A DNA stretch of 64,000 nt from Luscinia megarhynchos (taxonomy: Eukaryota > Chordata > Aves > Passeriformes > Turdidae): positions 7,672,146-7,736,145 of the forward strand of contig JAPFBE010000002.1 of assembly GCA_034336665.1 (NCBI GenBank). The letters run 5' to 3'. The translations under genes were made by a program, and so were the position numbers. The number at the start of each line of letters is the position of its first letter. Positions within the stretch are counted from its first letter, which is position 1. Of this stretch, positions 34,861 through 46,780 are shown piece after piece. The notes beneath the pieces were generated by a model. The model was not told where the DNA came from, made no database searches, and worked only from the letters and a program-made list of their open reading frames with translations.

Positions 34861-36069
34861 TGTTTGCAAGGAAACTTTCCTGTTTGATCATCCAGGATTC
34901 ACTCCATCAGTCACACTCCCATCACCTGAGATTTTCACTGCTGGGACCAAAGCCCCTTCACAGCAGCCAGCTCCGATAAGCTGACAGCTGCCCTGCTTGA
35001 CTCCCTACACCCAGCACTCTCATATAGTCAGACAAGACCTCCTAACCTGCCTGGACACAGGTTTCCCATAGCAGTGTCAGACATCTGGTTCCTTTCTGTC
35101 TGGTACAGACAGAAAAAGCCAGCTTGAGCTGGGTGCTGAGGAGAAGAGATCCTGAACCAAGTAATCTCTGGGCTTTTATACCTTTACAGCCCATGTGCTC
35201 AATCATCTGAGATCTTTCTGCTGAGCCATAGGCTCCCACATGTCTCTTTGTGGCCAGTCACCTGGCTAGTGCCAAGTCCCCATGCTCTTTGTTGTGCAAG
35301 TGTACTGTGCCAGGTCATGGCTTATTGCCTGGGGCTCCTGCTGTCTCCTGCCATCCAAGCACAACCTGCAGCTTGCACTGCAGCTGCCCACCAAGCTACC
35401 TACACTAGGTGTATGTGGGAGCCCAGGGTATACCCCTGGCCTCCCTTGGGGGGTCTCAAAACCCCCCTGGCAAGGGTCTCAAAGACCCCTGGGTGAGACC
35501 CTGGTGTCTCTCAGGCACTGAATTCACACCCCTGGGGAGAAATTACCAACACAGAGGGAATGGAAACAAGCCACCAAAACTAGTAAAGTGTAAATTAGAT
35601 TGTTATAATATAGATAGACTTTTGGGAATGTTTGTGATAAGGGACACGTGGCCAAGATGGAGAATTGGGGGTGTGGGTACCTCTTCCTTTCTTCTTCTCC
35701 GTGTCATCCATGCTGGGTGACATGCTGGCACTTTTAGATTGGATGGGGTCAGAGCTGGACTGTTTAACAAGACTGTACTGTATTGGAAAATTGTTATAAA
35801 CATTTAGCACGTAATTTAGACTATATAAGATAAGCCCTGCCTTCACCAGGCAGATTCCATCCTGGTTGCCTGACAGAGAAGACTGCTGTGAGCCAGGCAA
35901 AGAGTTCCTGAGACAATAAACAATCCTTGAAGCCTTTGAAAAACTGTCTCCTGCAATCTCTCATCAGCGGCTTGGGGAAAAACCAGGATTTAAACCACCT
36001 GCATGTCCTCCTGAGGTGATCTCGGGTCTAAGGAGACACCTCGGGCGGTGACAGGTGTAATCCTCAACA
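34861..36069 (-). mobile_element. Degraded LTR, copy B (putative 5' LTR), split by a younger LTR
   Basis: It starts TGTTTGCAAGG and ends TCCTCAACA, similar to the ends of copy A (26,729-27,243). Removing the nested LTR and one copy of its duplication leaves about 563 bp, close to copy A's 515 bp. On the minus strand GGTATAAAAGCCC near 35,178 is a good TATA box. Same orientation as the pol relics, on their 5' side. Confidence 0.6.
35414..36053 (+). mobile_element. Solo LTR (class II/ERVK-like) with perfect 6-bp target duplication
   Basis: A 640-bp LTR from TGTGGGAGCC to GGGCGGTGACA. GGTGTA immediately precedes (35,408-35,413) and follows (36,054-36,059) it, a perfect 6-bp duplication as made by alpha/beta-retrovirus-like integrases. 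A TATA box CTATATAAG at about 35,821 and AATAAA at about 35,917 give a U3-R-U5 layout on the plus strand. No internal proviral sequence remains, so it arose by LTR recombination. It splits copy B of the older LTR. Confidence 0.93.
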
Positions 36070-36915
36070 ACTTTAATTTCAAATCCTTGTGAATAAGTTT
36101 AAACATTTGCAGAAATGTTTCCCCCTCGTTTTATTGTACCCTGTGGAAGATGGGTACATTACCTTACAGCTGAGCTGGAGGCTCAGAATGCCATCCTGTG
36201 ACTGTTCAAAATACTGCACCGTAGATGTAAATTATTTTAATGTTTTGAGCTGCACCGACCATGATGATGACAAATGCATGCCTCCTTTTAATAATGAAGA
36301 GAGAGTTTTTCCCTGTTAAGCAATCACAAATCACTATGAAACTCCATATATTATGGTTGGGATGCCTTACCTTTATCCTCATTTCTACACATTCTATCCT
36401 ATCTTTTAAGTAATTCATATGGTCACAGCCATGGTCAGTTGGTGTTACATTACCAAATATACCCCTCCTTTTTATTCAAATTTGGGTCAGTTATTCCAAA
36501 TCCCAAGCCATAGCTTTAGTTTTTAATCTTTTTGTGCAAAGCAAAGTGATAAAGGAGATACCAGTAAGGTTTAATAATATTTTTCATGTATTATTTCTAA
36601 AATTTGACACAAAGCTCTTTGTAAGCATTGTAGTGAACTTCAGTGGCTTTGAGACATTTATAACTTTTTATGCTTGAAATAATAGCAAGGCCAAAAAATG
36701 CCTTCCATTCATTTAAATTTACTTCAACTCTGTTCAGTAAGACTGAATTTCTGTAGGTGACTTTTCCAAACAAATACTATGGTTCCTCAGTTTACTACTG
36801 TAAATGACACATAATACAGGGCAGACACAATACAAGATTAAAAAGAATTATTTTTTTTTTTTGTTTTTACAATTGGCATAGAAATCAATCAGTTAAAAGG
36901 AAAATGGCTACTTAC

Positions 36916-36966
36916 TGGCAAATTGTAAAAGCGGTCGTGGATGTTTGTCACTTGTCTCATTTGCAA
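36916..36966 (-). CDS. PDE1C: PDE1C coding exon 2
   Basis: A 51-bp internal exon. The acceptor reads CTTTCAG|TTGCAAATG and the donor GCCA|GTAAGT. Entering in phase 1, it encodes VANETSDKHPRPLLQFA plus one base. This aligns with the segment remembered from mammalian PDE1C (VANEAGDKNARPLARF): the VANE, DK and RPL positions are kept and the rest has diverged. Phase 1 in and phase 1 out matches both neighbouring exons exactly, which is the main reason to trust so small an exon. It lies in the variable N-terminal region ahead of the calmodulin-regulated core. Skipping it would keep the frame (51 is a multiple of 3), so an isoform lacking these 17 residues is possible. Confidence 0.93.
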
Positions 36967-37051
36967 CTGAAAGAATACAGAGAAAAAAATGCACTAAAAT
37001 TTATTGTTACAGTAAGATTAATGATAATGTGAAATTTTATGCATATATAGA

Positions 37052-37895
37052 TGTCTTGGTTTAAGAAAATTTAAAGAAATAAACACTCTAAAATTACTCC
37101 CTTTAGTTTCAATCAATCCATTTCCACCATTAAGAAATGAATATGAGTAGATGTAAGTGAAAAAAATAAGTTTAATGGCAAGAAAATAGCAACAGGCAAA
37201 AAATTACAGTAACTAATCACTAGATACAAAATCATTAAATTTCACCAACTCAGGGAAATGAATGGTGGAGTAACCCTTCCTTCCAAGACGGTGCCCCCAC
37301 AGACTCCTGTGTGGCTTGAAAGACAAAGGGGAAACGACACCCTTATTGGCTGTGCAATCTTGGAAATAAAGGGGAAAAATGATGGACAAAAAGAACCCTC
37401 CCATGAAGGCAGAGCTTTACAAAGCAGTTCTAGAGGGAGGTGGAAATTTCCAGCGTGTATGGAGTCAGCTCTGCTGCCCATCGCCTCCCGCTGCCACCCA
37501 CTGCACTCCACCAGTGTTGGGGAGGTCAGGGGGAAGAACCAGCCCACAGGCAGTGATGTGGATATGCCCAGCCCCAGGGACCAGCCCAAGCTTTGAGCAG
37601 CTCATAGATTTTGCAAAGTTCACTCTGAAACAGTTTTTGATTGTGAAATGTAATTTTTCCGGGTGGCTACTGTCGCCAGCCCAAAGCAATCCATCCCAAA
37701 GCAGAGCCTTCAGCAAACACTGCCAGGAGAGATGGCTCTCTGCTCCCCCGCCTCAGACTCGGAAAGGGACCACAGCAACACCCCCACGGCCATCCTGGTT
37801 CCACTTTCTGGCTGCAGGTTCCCAAAGAGACAGTAAAAATTTTTGGGTGCAGATAGATATAGAATACTGTAACATTTTGGACTACGCACAAGAAT
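37052..37895. mobile_element. LTR, family of 53.0 kb (copy 1)
   Basis: It starts TGTCTTGGTTTAAGA and ends with a degraded ACGCACAAGAATA (expected CCAAGACA). It shares long ordered matches with 52,966-54,234: GAGTAGAT(G/A)TAAGTGAAAAA, CAACAGGCAAAA, TCACTAG(A/G)TACAAAA, TCACTCTGAAACAGTTTTTG and TTTTTCCGGGTGGCTA. On the minus strand ATTAAAC near the lower end could be a poly-A signal, which favours minus orientation, but polarity is not settled. It lies 85 bp from PDE1C exon 2, inside intron 1. Confidence 0.8.
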
Positions 37896-39799
37896 AGGAG
37901 AAAAGACTGTTTACAGACTGTAACACCAGTTGCAATAATGAGTATGGTAATAAAAAAGTAAGATTATTGCACCTATATAAATTAAATGCTCCAGTAATTT
38001 TGGAAGTCCAGAGGTTGATTTAATAGCAAATTAAAGGAAATTCCTGTGCAAAAGAATCCTCCAACCTTTGGAACTGCATATGGATATCACCTAGGATAAA
38101 AACAATTCCCGTACAAATCCAGGGGTTTTTTCTGCCTCAGATTCATATTGGCATAGCTCAATGCTGCTGGGACTCTGCTTGGTACAGAGTTAGACAAGAG
38201 CATGATCAACTCTGCAGAACTCTCCCAACATTAAACTACAGCTGAAAAAGAGAGGATTTTTCAAGGAGAGTAGTTACTATCCATGACTTTTTTTCTGTAG
38301 CTAAAGTAATCATGAGGAACAACACTGATAGGCACATAGGGAATAGAGTGTAAGGGCACATAGAAACTTGGCAAATTCTTTCCTTTCTTTGAAAATGATG
38401 TTTTTTAGACCAACCAAGCAAATAAAATCCATTAAAGGATGCAAAAGATCAGAACCGAGACTCACAGGTTCCTAGCAAGATAATGTCAAGCAAACTGTAA
38501 TGGATCTTTTGAAGTCAGAAAAGGCTTTGATAAAATTTAATTCTTCTGTCAAGTCTTATAGCAGTCAGTTTAAATTTGGCATTATTTAAGACCCATATCC
38601 AATGTCATTGCAGCTTTCTTACTTGCTCTTAAATCTCCATCTGCTGATTGAGGTGACTCTAGCATTCACTTTAGTGAACAGAGGTACTTAACAAATCACT
38701 GGCTCATTTTGCTCCCATTAGCCAGCAGATGGTAGCCTTAAGACACTGCATGCCTGTATCAGCCTAGGAAACTCACCAGGCTGGCCAGAGCAAGGGCCCT
38801 GAAATATCTCAAAAAGAATAACACACCCTTCTTTGGATTAAGTCCATCACTGTGACCTGAAGCACAAACCCAAAATAAATAAGTTCTCCTGGGATGTTAT
38901 ATGCAGATGTTGGAGTGATTGTACAGATTTATGCTGGCCCAGAGTCAAAGCCAGCTCTGCTTCAGGTGATGGCATTGTGAAGGAGAGGCAGCAGCATCCT
39001 CCACGGAGCTGGTATCAAAACAGTTGGATCCATGATATCAAGAACCATGCCAGAAAATATTGCTATAGCAAATATGTAAAGCTCAAGGCTAGCCTGTCTT
39101 TAACTCAGAGATGACAGTTTGCAGGGGGTAGGCTGAGAGATCACCAGCCTGTCTCTTCTGGGGTTCTAGGTGTCTCTATCACAGTAGAGATCGGGCAAAT
39201 TCATAATATGCACTGATATCTTAATTGGAGCATCAAGTGAACAATTAGATAGGCCTGCTAAGGGTCTTTTAACTGTGTTATTACTTGCTTTAGAGTAGTT
39301 CCTCCACTTTGGTGGCAGATGGCACTCCCTGGTCACCCGGGCCTCCAGGTGCACAGATCTTAACTTTGTGCCAACCCCAGGTTGTTACAAGAGTGCTTCA
39401 CCTAGGATCTGTGTTTGGCAGCTCAGCTCCCAGATTCACAGCACTCCAGCTCAACAGGTCTCATTAACCCCTAAAATATTAATATTTTCCAGTTCTAGGA
39501 TGTATTAGGTTTGTTTTCAGTTGGCAGTGCTTTCCAATGGCATCAGATGGTGCCATATATAGAGTAAAGCTCTTCCATCTAGAATGCAGCCATGCAGAAC
39601 AAAGGTGCAATGAGAACAGCAGAGCAAGATCAGGACAGAAACACAGGGGATGCTAAATCTGCATTACTAGGAATATTCCTGGTACAATTGAGATAACCTC
39701 TGCCTGGGAATTGTGCTGACCCAAAGCTCTGTAAGCAAGGGAAAGCATTCAGAAGCAAAGAGCATTTCTGCATTTGCTCACTGTGAAAATCTTAGAAGA

Positions 39800-40377
39800 T
39801 TCTACTTGATGCAGTTTTTACTGTGGAAATCCTGGCCAATTTTCTACACTTATAGCTGTCCTGCTTGCAGCCAGGACAGAGTAAATGTTTTGCAGTCAGT
39901 GGGAGGGGGCACGACCAGGACATGAAGGCTATTCTGTACCACCTCACATCATTGTTGGGGTGGGGCAAAGTGACCTTCTCCTGAGGAAGCAAGTGTAGCA
40001 GCTGCAGCAGTGTGGTAATGCTGGTTCTCAGCTGGAGGGACTGATTTCGATGGTGCCAGTCCTGAGCCAAAGGGAAGGGTGACATGCTGTGGCTGTGGTC
40101 AGGTCACGAGCTCCATGGTGAGCATTTCTATGTGTGAATCACTCTCTCTTTTGTACCCTTTTATTATTGTTGATGTTACCACTCATTTTCTTACGTCATT
40201 GCTGTTTACAGTAAATTTTTCTTATCTCAACCCATTAACTTGGCCTTTTGGGCCTTCAATTCCCATCTCCAGCCACCACAGTGAGGAAGAGGGAGGGAGG
40301 GAGGGAGGGAGCAAGTGAGGTTTGGAGAATCTCAGTGGGGGCACTAAATCAGGGGCTATCATTCCTTAACGATGACG
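39800..40377 (+). mobile_element. ERVL-type LTR, 3' part
   Basis: The right half reads TTTTTCTTATCTCAACCCAT, then CTTCAATTCCCATCTCCAGC, GAGGGAGGGAGGG, and a degraded end GGGGCTATCATTCCTTAACG. This matches the R-U5 end of a common bird ERVL LTR (…TTTATCTCAACCCA… to …AAACCACGACA). CCCTTTTATTATTG lies upstream. The 5' half is poorly conserved and the left boundary is approximate. Confidence 0.75.
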
Positions 40378-40529
40378 AAAGCAAACCCACTCACACATTT
40401 CTCGTAAAGCTAAATATATATCTGGAAAAACATGTCTAGGTTATATTTCTGTGCAGTGAATCTAAGCCCCACAGATGGAAATAATAAACAATAGGATCTT
40501 TAGACCAGGAATCTTCCCATGTAGGCTAC

Positions 40530-41000
40530 TGTGGTGGGTTGAAATATCTTGGTTTTTAGTTAAGGAAAAAAAACACCAGGCACGGAAGTAATTCTCTCTG
40601 TAAAGGCCATTACAGCTTCCTCCAAGCCTGGCAAAACCAATCAGTGGCTGGCTCTGAGAACTGATAATGTGAGAATTTGAGAAGCTAGAACCACCTCTAT
40701 AAATACCAAATTTAAAGAAGGAGAAACTGTGAAAAGTTGTCTCTTACTCCCCAAACGGAGAAAAGTTCTCTCTTGCTCCCTGATTTCTGCAAAACAGTGG
40801 AGGCCTTCTCACCCCTACTCCCCTTCCCAGTAAGGCCAGGCCTGCCCAGGGCAGGGGGAGAGGAAGCAAGAGGCTGAGCACACAATTCCAAGCAGGATCA
40901 ACCTTTTTTAACGCTGCAGAACAAATAAATCTGTCAACGCCAATGTTCTCCTGAGTCAGAGAAAAGGAAAGGTGAAGGCATGTGAAGAAAACAACAGGGC
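40530..41000 (+). mobile_element. LTR with TATA box and AATAAA
   Basis: It begins TGTGGTGGGTTGAAATATC, a frequent LTR start in birds. A TATA box, CTCTATAAATACC, lies at about 40,697. AATAAATC at about 40,924 gives U3-R-U5 order on the plus strand. TCTCTTACTCCCC and TCTCTTGCTCCCT form a short internal repeat after the TATA. The 3' end is not precisely located. Confidence 0.65.
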
Positions 41001-41061
41001 GACACCAAGGTCAGAGAAGAAGGAGGGTTCGAAGCCCAGAGGAAAGGAGAGGAGATGCTCC

Positions 41062-41427
41062 TGATACCTAGAGGAGCTGAAAGAAGGGCTACACAGAGTT
41101 AAGGGGAATAAAATGGATATTTATTGAAAGGCCTTCAAAGGCCACACTCTGGCAGTATCAGTGCCACAGTTGTGGCCCGTGCCTGGATGGCTCCAATATG
41201 GAAGAAAAACAGGGCTTGGTCACATGATCTCCCATCCTTATGGACTTTAGTCTATTTGCATACAGGAGTCGACCATCCAATTAATAATCTCAAATAGTGA
41301 AGTTTCATCCTCCTTGCTTGCTTGCTCGCCCACCCTCCTCTTTTCACGTTGTTTATGCTTAGGGCCTGAAGTTTGAAGAAACTGTCCTTGGGTCCATAGC
41401 TGAAATCAGACTATTTTGTCTTCATCA
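41062..41427 (-). mobile_element. Solo LTR, minus strand
   Basis: The ends TGATACCTAG and GTCTTCATCA form a TGAT/ATCA inverted pair. On the minus strand AATAAATATCCATTTTATTC, a typical bird-LTR poly-A region, lies near 41,120. An octamer-like TATGCAAATAG lies in U3 near 41,257. It sits back to back with the plus-strand LTR at 40.5 kb. No target duplication was recognised. Confidence 0.65.
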
Positions 41428-43167
41428 CCATAAGCACAATGGAAAAGCATACTGAAGCAGAACAGAAAACTCAGAACTTAAGGCATCACTCCAGTTTTGG
41501 AGCTGTAAACCTTTTGCAGGCCGAGGTGAGAATATAATATACCAGACTATATTCCTATAATTCATAAAGGACATTCATCCGCAGCTCAGAAGAGAACTGG
41601 AGAATATAAGTGTTGAAAGAAGCTGTAATCTGACTAGAACAGAGATAGAGAAGGGTCTATAGCGTCCACATTTGTCATCTCAATTGCTAAATTTCCTTTA
41701 AGTAAGTCAACTAGCAAATGACTTGCTCTCCAAATAACATCAGGTCACTTCAATGAATCTAAATACTGCTTCATCTGTAAGCACATGGAAGACTAGAGAT
41801 GGCAAGCCCACGTGTACGAGTTGGATTTATTTAGCAATTCCACAGGAGAGGGGTCTAGACTGCCACCACCACTCTAAAACCACTAAAAGAATGTCAAGTG
41901 TCCTTAGTTTTCAGATGACGCCTTGATGAAAACAAACGAAGATCAAAATGTACTTTCTTGTTATAGTATAATTTGCTCCCTAAATTATATTTTGTAACTA
42001 GAAGAATGATATTTAAATTTGGCAAAGTTAATAAAATATGTCAACTACTGACCAAGGCAGCAACTACTGACCACAAAGTAGTCAAAATAAACAAGTACCA
42101 TTCAACTGGATTCCTGCTTTCACCAATATTTGACATTAGTGACCAAAAGAGGCAATCCTGTCCTTTCATCTTGCATTTATTTCCTAATCTGCACCAAGAT
42201 GACACTGAAAGAAAAGAAAAGACATTGATTTTATCCAAGATCAATTCCTGGTTTTTGGTGCCTTTCCCAGACACAGTACCATCTGCAGTGGCTGAAGGTG
42301 ATGAGAAAGCAGAAACATATTGAAGAGAAATGGCAGAACTACTTCTTTCAATGGTACCAGTGGCTTGAAACACCTTGAGCTGCTCAAAAAACTTTTGTCT
42401 GACTGACTCACTTCTGCTGGTAAAAAGGGATAAAAAAAAACAATACACAGAGTAAGAGCATTCAGTGTCACATTTCTAATTCTCACTGATTGATATTCCT
42501 ATTAATACAACTGGAAAACTAGATGAGTGAGAAAAGGTTTTAAACATTTTTTTAGTAGCACTATTGCTGATAGCTTTCAACCATGTGAAATCTGCCCTGT
42601 GAAAAGCTGGCTGAGGGTTAAAATTAGAAGAAACTGAGAAGTTATATTTGCATCCTAACAGAAGTTATAAAGTTATCGAAATTATAGGGTAAAAATATTG
42701 TTGCTTCCCCCAGTATGGGATACAGTTGGCCTGCTCAAAACCATGATGATTCCCTATGCATGTGACCTGCAACTCTTAAGCTCCAGCTAAAGCAGGAAAG
42801 AATGGAGGGTGGAGTGGAATCACTGAGGCCAGTCACTGTTGAAATCCTTGCAGGGAGGGGAACTCAATGGTACTCTTCAGCTAATAAACCACATAATACC
42901 TGTTAACCAGGGGATTTAGGAGAAGGTCTCCTGCTGCTGAGCCAACAGCTGTGAGGAAATCACTCTCCTCAGATGAACATGGTTCATTAAAGCCTAATTG
43001 TAATGTTAACAATCCCCCTTCAAGGTACAGCTACACCTCACTGGGCATGTGCTCTATATTCTTTCTGGCTATATCTTTAAAAAGCATAGCAAGATAATTT
43101 TACACCAATTTGTAACAAAGGTGTGCATGACTAGAGTCAATGAAGCTCCACCTAAACACAAAGGAAT

Positions 43168-43251
43168 ACTATAAAAGTAAGTGAAGAATGAGGGAGAAGT
43201 ACAAAAAACAGTATAAAAGTAGGTGGAGAATGGGGGCAAAGTTAAGGAAGA
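43168..43251. repeat. 42-bp tandem duplication with TATAAAA
   Basis: ACTATAAAAGTAAGTGAAGA and CAGTATAAAAGTAGGTGGAG begin two adjacent diverged copies with period 42 bp. Confidence 0.7.
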
Positions 43252-46149
43252 GTCCACCATAACTGCTCAGATCAGTTGATGGGCTGAACCTGTCTTCTCC
43301 CCTGTAGGGTAAGAATCATACCCTATGCACACTGAATACTTTTGCTGGGGATTAGAGCTTGTTTGTATTACTTTGAATATGTTTTTGCAGCCAGATACTA
43401 TCACTGACCTGTGACAATTTTACATTAATAAGGAGTGTTACCCCAAACTGTTAGTGTGAGTCCTTCACAGGCAGCAGTGAATAACATACTCAGACAAAGA
43501 GGAAGACCCACTGAGGAGTGTCCCATCTGCTGTTTTGGTGCATTTCTCTAAGTCTGTTAAATCACCCTCCAATCCAGCAGAACTGCTCTCTGAAGGGTCC
43601 CCCTAACAGGATGCTGACAGACTGCTTGGGCACAAGGTTCTCAAATTTCCTGGGGCACTGACAGCCAAATTAAATCAAAATAAGGATCAAGTACATCTCC
43701 CCATTAAAGGTCAAAGAAACATCCTCTTTTCATGTGGCATCCCCACTTATGTCCAATGAGGGACTTTAGTTTATAGATACTATAGATACTTTTTTTACTT
43801 CTTTTTTGATATTTTAACCATCTTCTTCAGAATTTATTTCTATTCAAACGCTGTATCACGCTTCTTGTTTTCCAGGTAGACAAAAATCTTTGGCAACCAC
43901 TCCCTCAGAAAACCCCAACATTGCTTATAAATTCCACCTTTACAATGAAAGAGGAAAAAAAATTAAAAGAAGATAAAGAAAAAGAAAAACCTGTTTGTTT
44001 GGGGTTTTTTACACTGTTGAGAAACAAAGTGAGGGCGTAAAAGGCATGTGTGGTCATGACAACAGGAAAAAATAATATCAGTAAGGAACTTTCTGTTCAA
44101 GCAGAAGGCTGGAACTTGCAGACTTCTGGAAAATGAAATCAATTGTGTAATATTTTAAAAAAAAAGTAGATACTCAGTAATTTTCAGTGAAACATCAGTG
44201 TCTCACTATCCTTTACTAGAAGTGTTCAACCCACTACTTTTGTCCAGTTTGATCACTTTTCCCTTCTCAGAAGACTTATGTCTTTGAAAACTGTTGCATG
44301 AGTGTCCCTCATTTTATCTTTGACAGACTATTTATTACTCACCCTACCCTTTTTTTTCTAAAAGCATATTTTCTAGACCTCTAGATTAATGAAAGTATAT
44401 GGAGAGTGAGAGGGGCAGATACAGATACAGGTATTTCTCCAGACACAAATATTGACAAGTGTGATACAGTTATCCAGCTCCCTTTATAGGAAATAGAAAG
44501 AAGATGTCACTTATAGGGCATGATTCAGCTCAGCCTAAGATTAATGTCCAAAATAAGTCAGATGTACAACACCTGTAAAGAATTTGTTTCTCTTCATTGT
44601 TCATAAAGGAAGCCAACATGATTACCTCAGCTGATGATGCCTTAAATTAAGCAAAATCTTGCCCTGACCTGGATATGCTGCTTGTACAGATCATGCTTGA
44701 GATTCTCCTCTTGAAAATAGTTGGGCTGTATAGAAACTACCAGTAATACCACCTGCAGTTGTAGCTACTGCAGAGGAGCTCAATTTCATAAAAGCCTAAT
44801 CTGATGGGAAAAAATTCTTCTTGGAAAGCGTTCTTAAGCAGATTCATTACAAAGTTACCATGGAAAATTTTTCCATTGGTAGAGCACAGTTGGACAATAA
44901 GCTCTTGTGGCTGTGACCCTTAGGATCTGAATTTTGTAATAGCAGCTAATTTCTCACAGGCACATTATCCCCTTGCTGTGCATACAGAAAAAAAGAAATT
45001 ATGTGTGCTGTAGGGATAAAATACAATGATCCTTAAAAAAAAACAAAAACAAAAACAAAAACCAACTCACTGACCTGTGCACAACTAAAAGAATGCTAGA
45101 CCAGAAGTTCAGCCTCTGATATGTGTGAGGTTTGGGGTTTCCTGTTCATCAAAGGAACTGGCTTTCAAAATAAAGGATCCCGTAAACCATCACAGAGCAA
45201 CAAACCTTCTTAACCTCAAGTACCTGCCAGCTCTAATGCAACATGGAATCAAATTATTCCTAGCATGGGGAAAAATGCAGTAACTCCAGAGCACTTTATT
45301 AATCGATGCTTAAATTGACAGTGACACAACTGCATCCTCACTCAGCCAAACAAGCACTTCTGTTACCTGGAAATATAAGACTGATAGATGCATTACTCTA
45401 TGTCAGTACTAAGATATTAAGCTATAGCAGTAAGTGATGCTTTGGAAGGGCAAGTCCTACTTTTAAGGATGACAGAGACATAAGTTAAGTGCTCGTATTC
45501 ACACCTGGCAGCAGAGCCTCAGCTGCCACTTCATTTGGAGCTTTTGTAAAGCTCATCCACTGTGAAGACAGAAAGGTTCTGATAACTATCAAAACCAGCA
45601 TGCCTCTTTATGATCTTAATGCAGCCAGGTGTAAACAAGTTGTTCCTGAAGAATTAAGAGAGCTAGATCCTTTGTATACATAGCAAATGTGTCTTAGGTT
45701 ACATTTGCAGTGACAGGAACATTCAAAGGATAAGAAATCTAACCATAGTACTTTGCATTTGCCTTTTACTCCTGGTTGCCCTGGATTGTTTTCAACTGCC
45801 CTGATTCTGCCAAATATGTGCCACAAAACAGAACACAACATGTCACACAGTATTAGATTGATTCCCTCCACAGCAATTATAGCACAGACATGCACACCTG
45901 TCCTGCAGCCCTGTTTCCACTGCATAACCCAGTGGCATGAGAGGAGGCATTTCAAGGCTGGAGAGGAGCTACAGGAGTGCAGCCTGAAAATACATTTTCC
46001 AGCTGGACACCTGAAGGGAACTAGTACACTGTGAATGCCACAGTTTCTCTGTTATCTGTCCCAGAGGTTCATAAAGGAGAGGAGATGTCACAGTATGTCT
46101 GTCACACACATACACCAAAGTGCAAAGCCTGGCTTTGGAAATGGGTAAG

Positions 46150-46780
46150 AACAGGCTTGAGCATGAGCCAGCAACTTGCCTTAGCAGCAAAGGCACTTAA
46201 CAGTGTCCTGGGCTTCATTGAACATTGCCAGCAAGGCAATGGAGGTGATACTTCCCTACCATGCAGCACTGATCAGGACACACTTGGAGTGCTGGGTCTA
46301 AGTCTGCACTTCCCTGAGCAAGAGAGAGATGTGGACTCTCTTCAGTGTCTCACACAAGCCAACAAAGCTAATGTAAGCACCTCATGGATAAGCAAAGTTA
46401 AAGACCTGAGACTCTTCAACCTGGAGAAGAGAAAGATTGGGGGATCTCCTAAGTGTGTAGATATATCTGTAGGACTAGGATGCAGAAAGGACAGACAGGC
46501 TCTTTACAGTGGTGCCCAGTGACAGGACCAAAGGCAATGTGCACACACTGAAGAACAGGAGGTTCCCTCTGAACATAAAGAAACACCTCTTTTTTCTTAC
46601 TGCATGTTTGTCCAAGTACTGGCACAAGTTGCTCAGAAGCTTTTGGAGCCTCCAAAATTGAAGATATTAAAAAGCTATCTGGACATGGTCTTAGGCAATT
46701 CTGGTACAGATGGTTATGCTTGAGCAGGGGGATTGAACAGGATGGCCTCCAGAAGTCTTTTCCACCCTGTGGTTGTGTAC
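46150..46780 (+). mobile_element. CR1 LINE fragment, plus strand
   Basis: Ordered matches to the CR1 3' region: GAGCCAGCAACTTGCC, TGTCCTGGGCTTCATTGAAC, GACACACTTGGAGTGCTGGG, GACTCTTCAACCTGGAGAAG, CAGTGACAGGACCAAAGGCA, GAACAGGAGGTTCCCTCTGA and AACATAAAGAAACACCTCTT. The end is near TTCCACCCTGTGGTTGTG. It is diverged and has no intact ORF. Confidence 0.9.

Larger units (their letters stand above)
25057..36915 (-). other. PDE1C: PDE1C intron 2 (11.9 kb), mostly a nested retroelement cluster
   Basis: The intron runs from GTAAGT at 36,915 to TTTTTTCAG at 25,057. From 26.7 to 36.1 kb it is almost entirely retroelement material inserted into older retroelement material. The flanks 25,057-26,728 and 36,070-36,915 are AT-rich, without recognisable features apart from a poly-T run near 36,848-36,861. 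The stretches 27,244-27,590 and 33,790-34,860 sit between recognisable pieces; they may be decayed internal proviral sequence, but I could not identify any domain there. Confidence 0.85.

Noticed and set aside
26729..36069. A complete or functional provirus
   Set aside because: Only decayed pol pieces are recognisable. Gag, integrase and env were not found, and stops and insertions break every part.
46031..46522. A 163-codon plus-strand open frame
   Set aside because: Its right half is CR1 3' sequence and its left half has no coding similarity I recognise.
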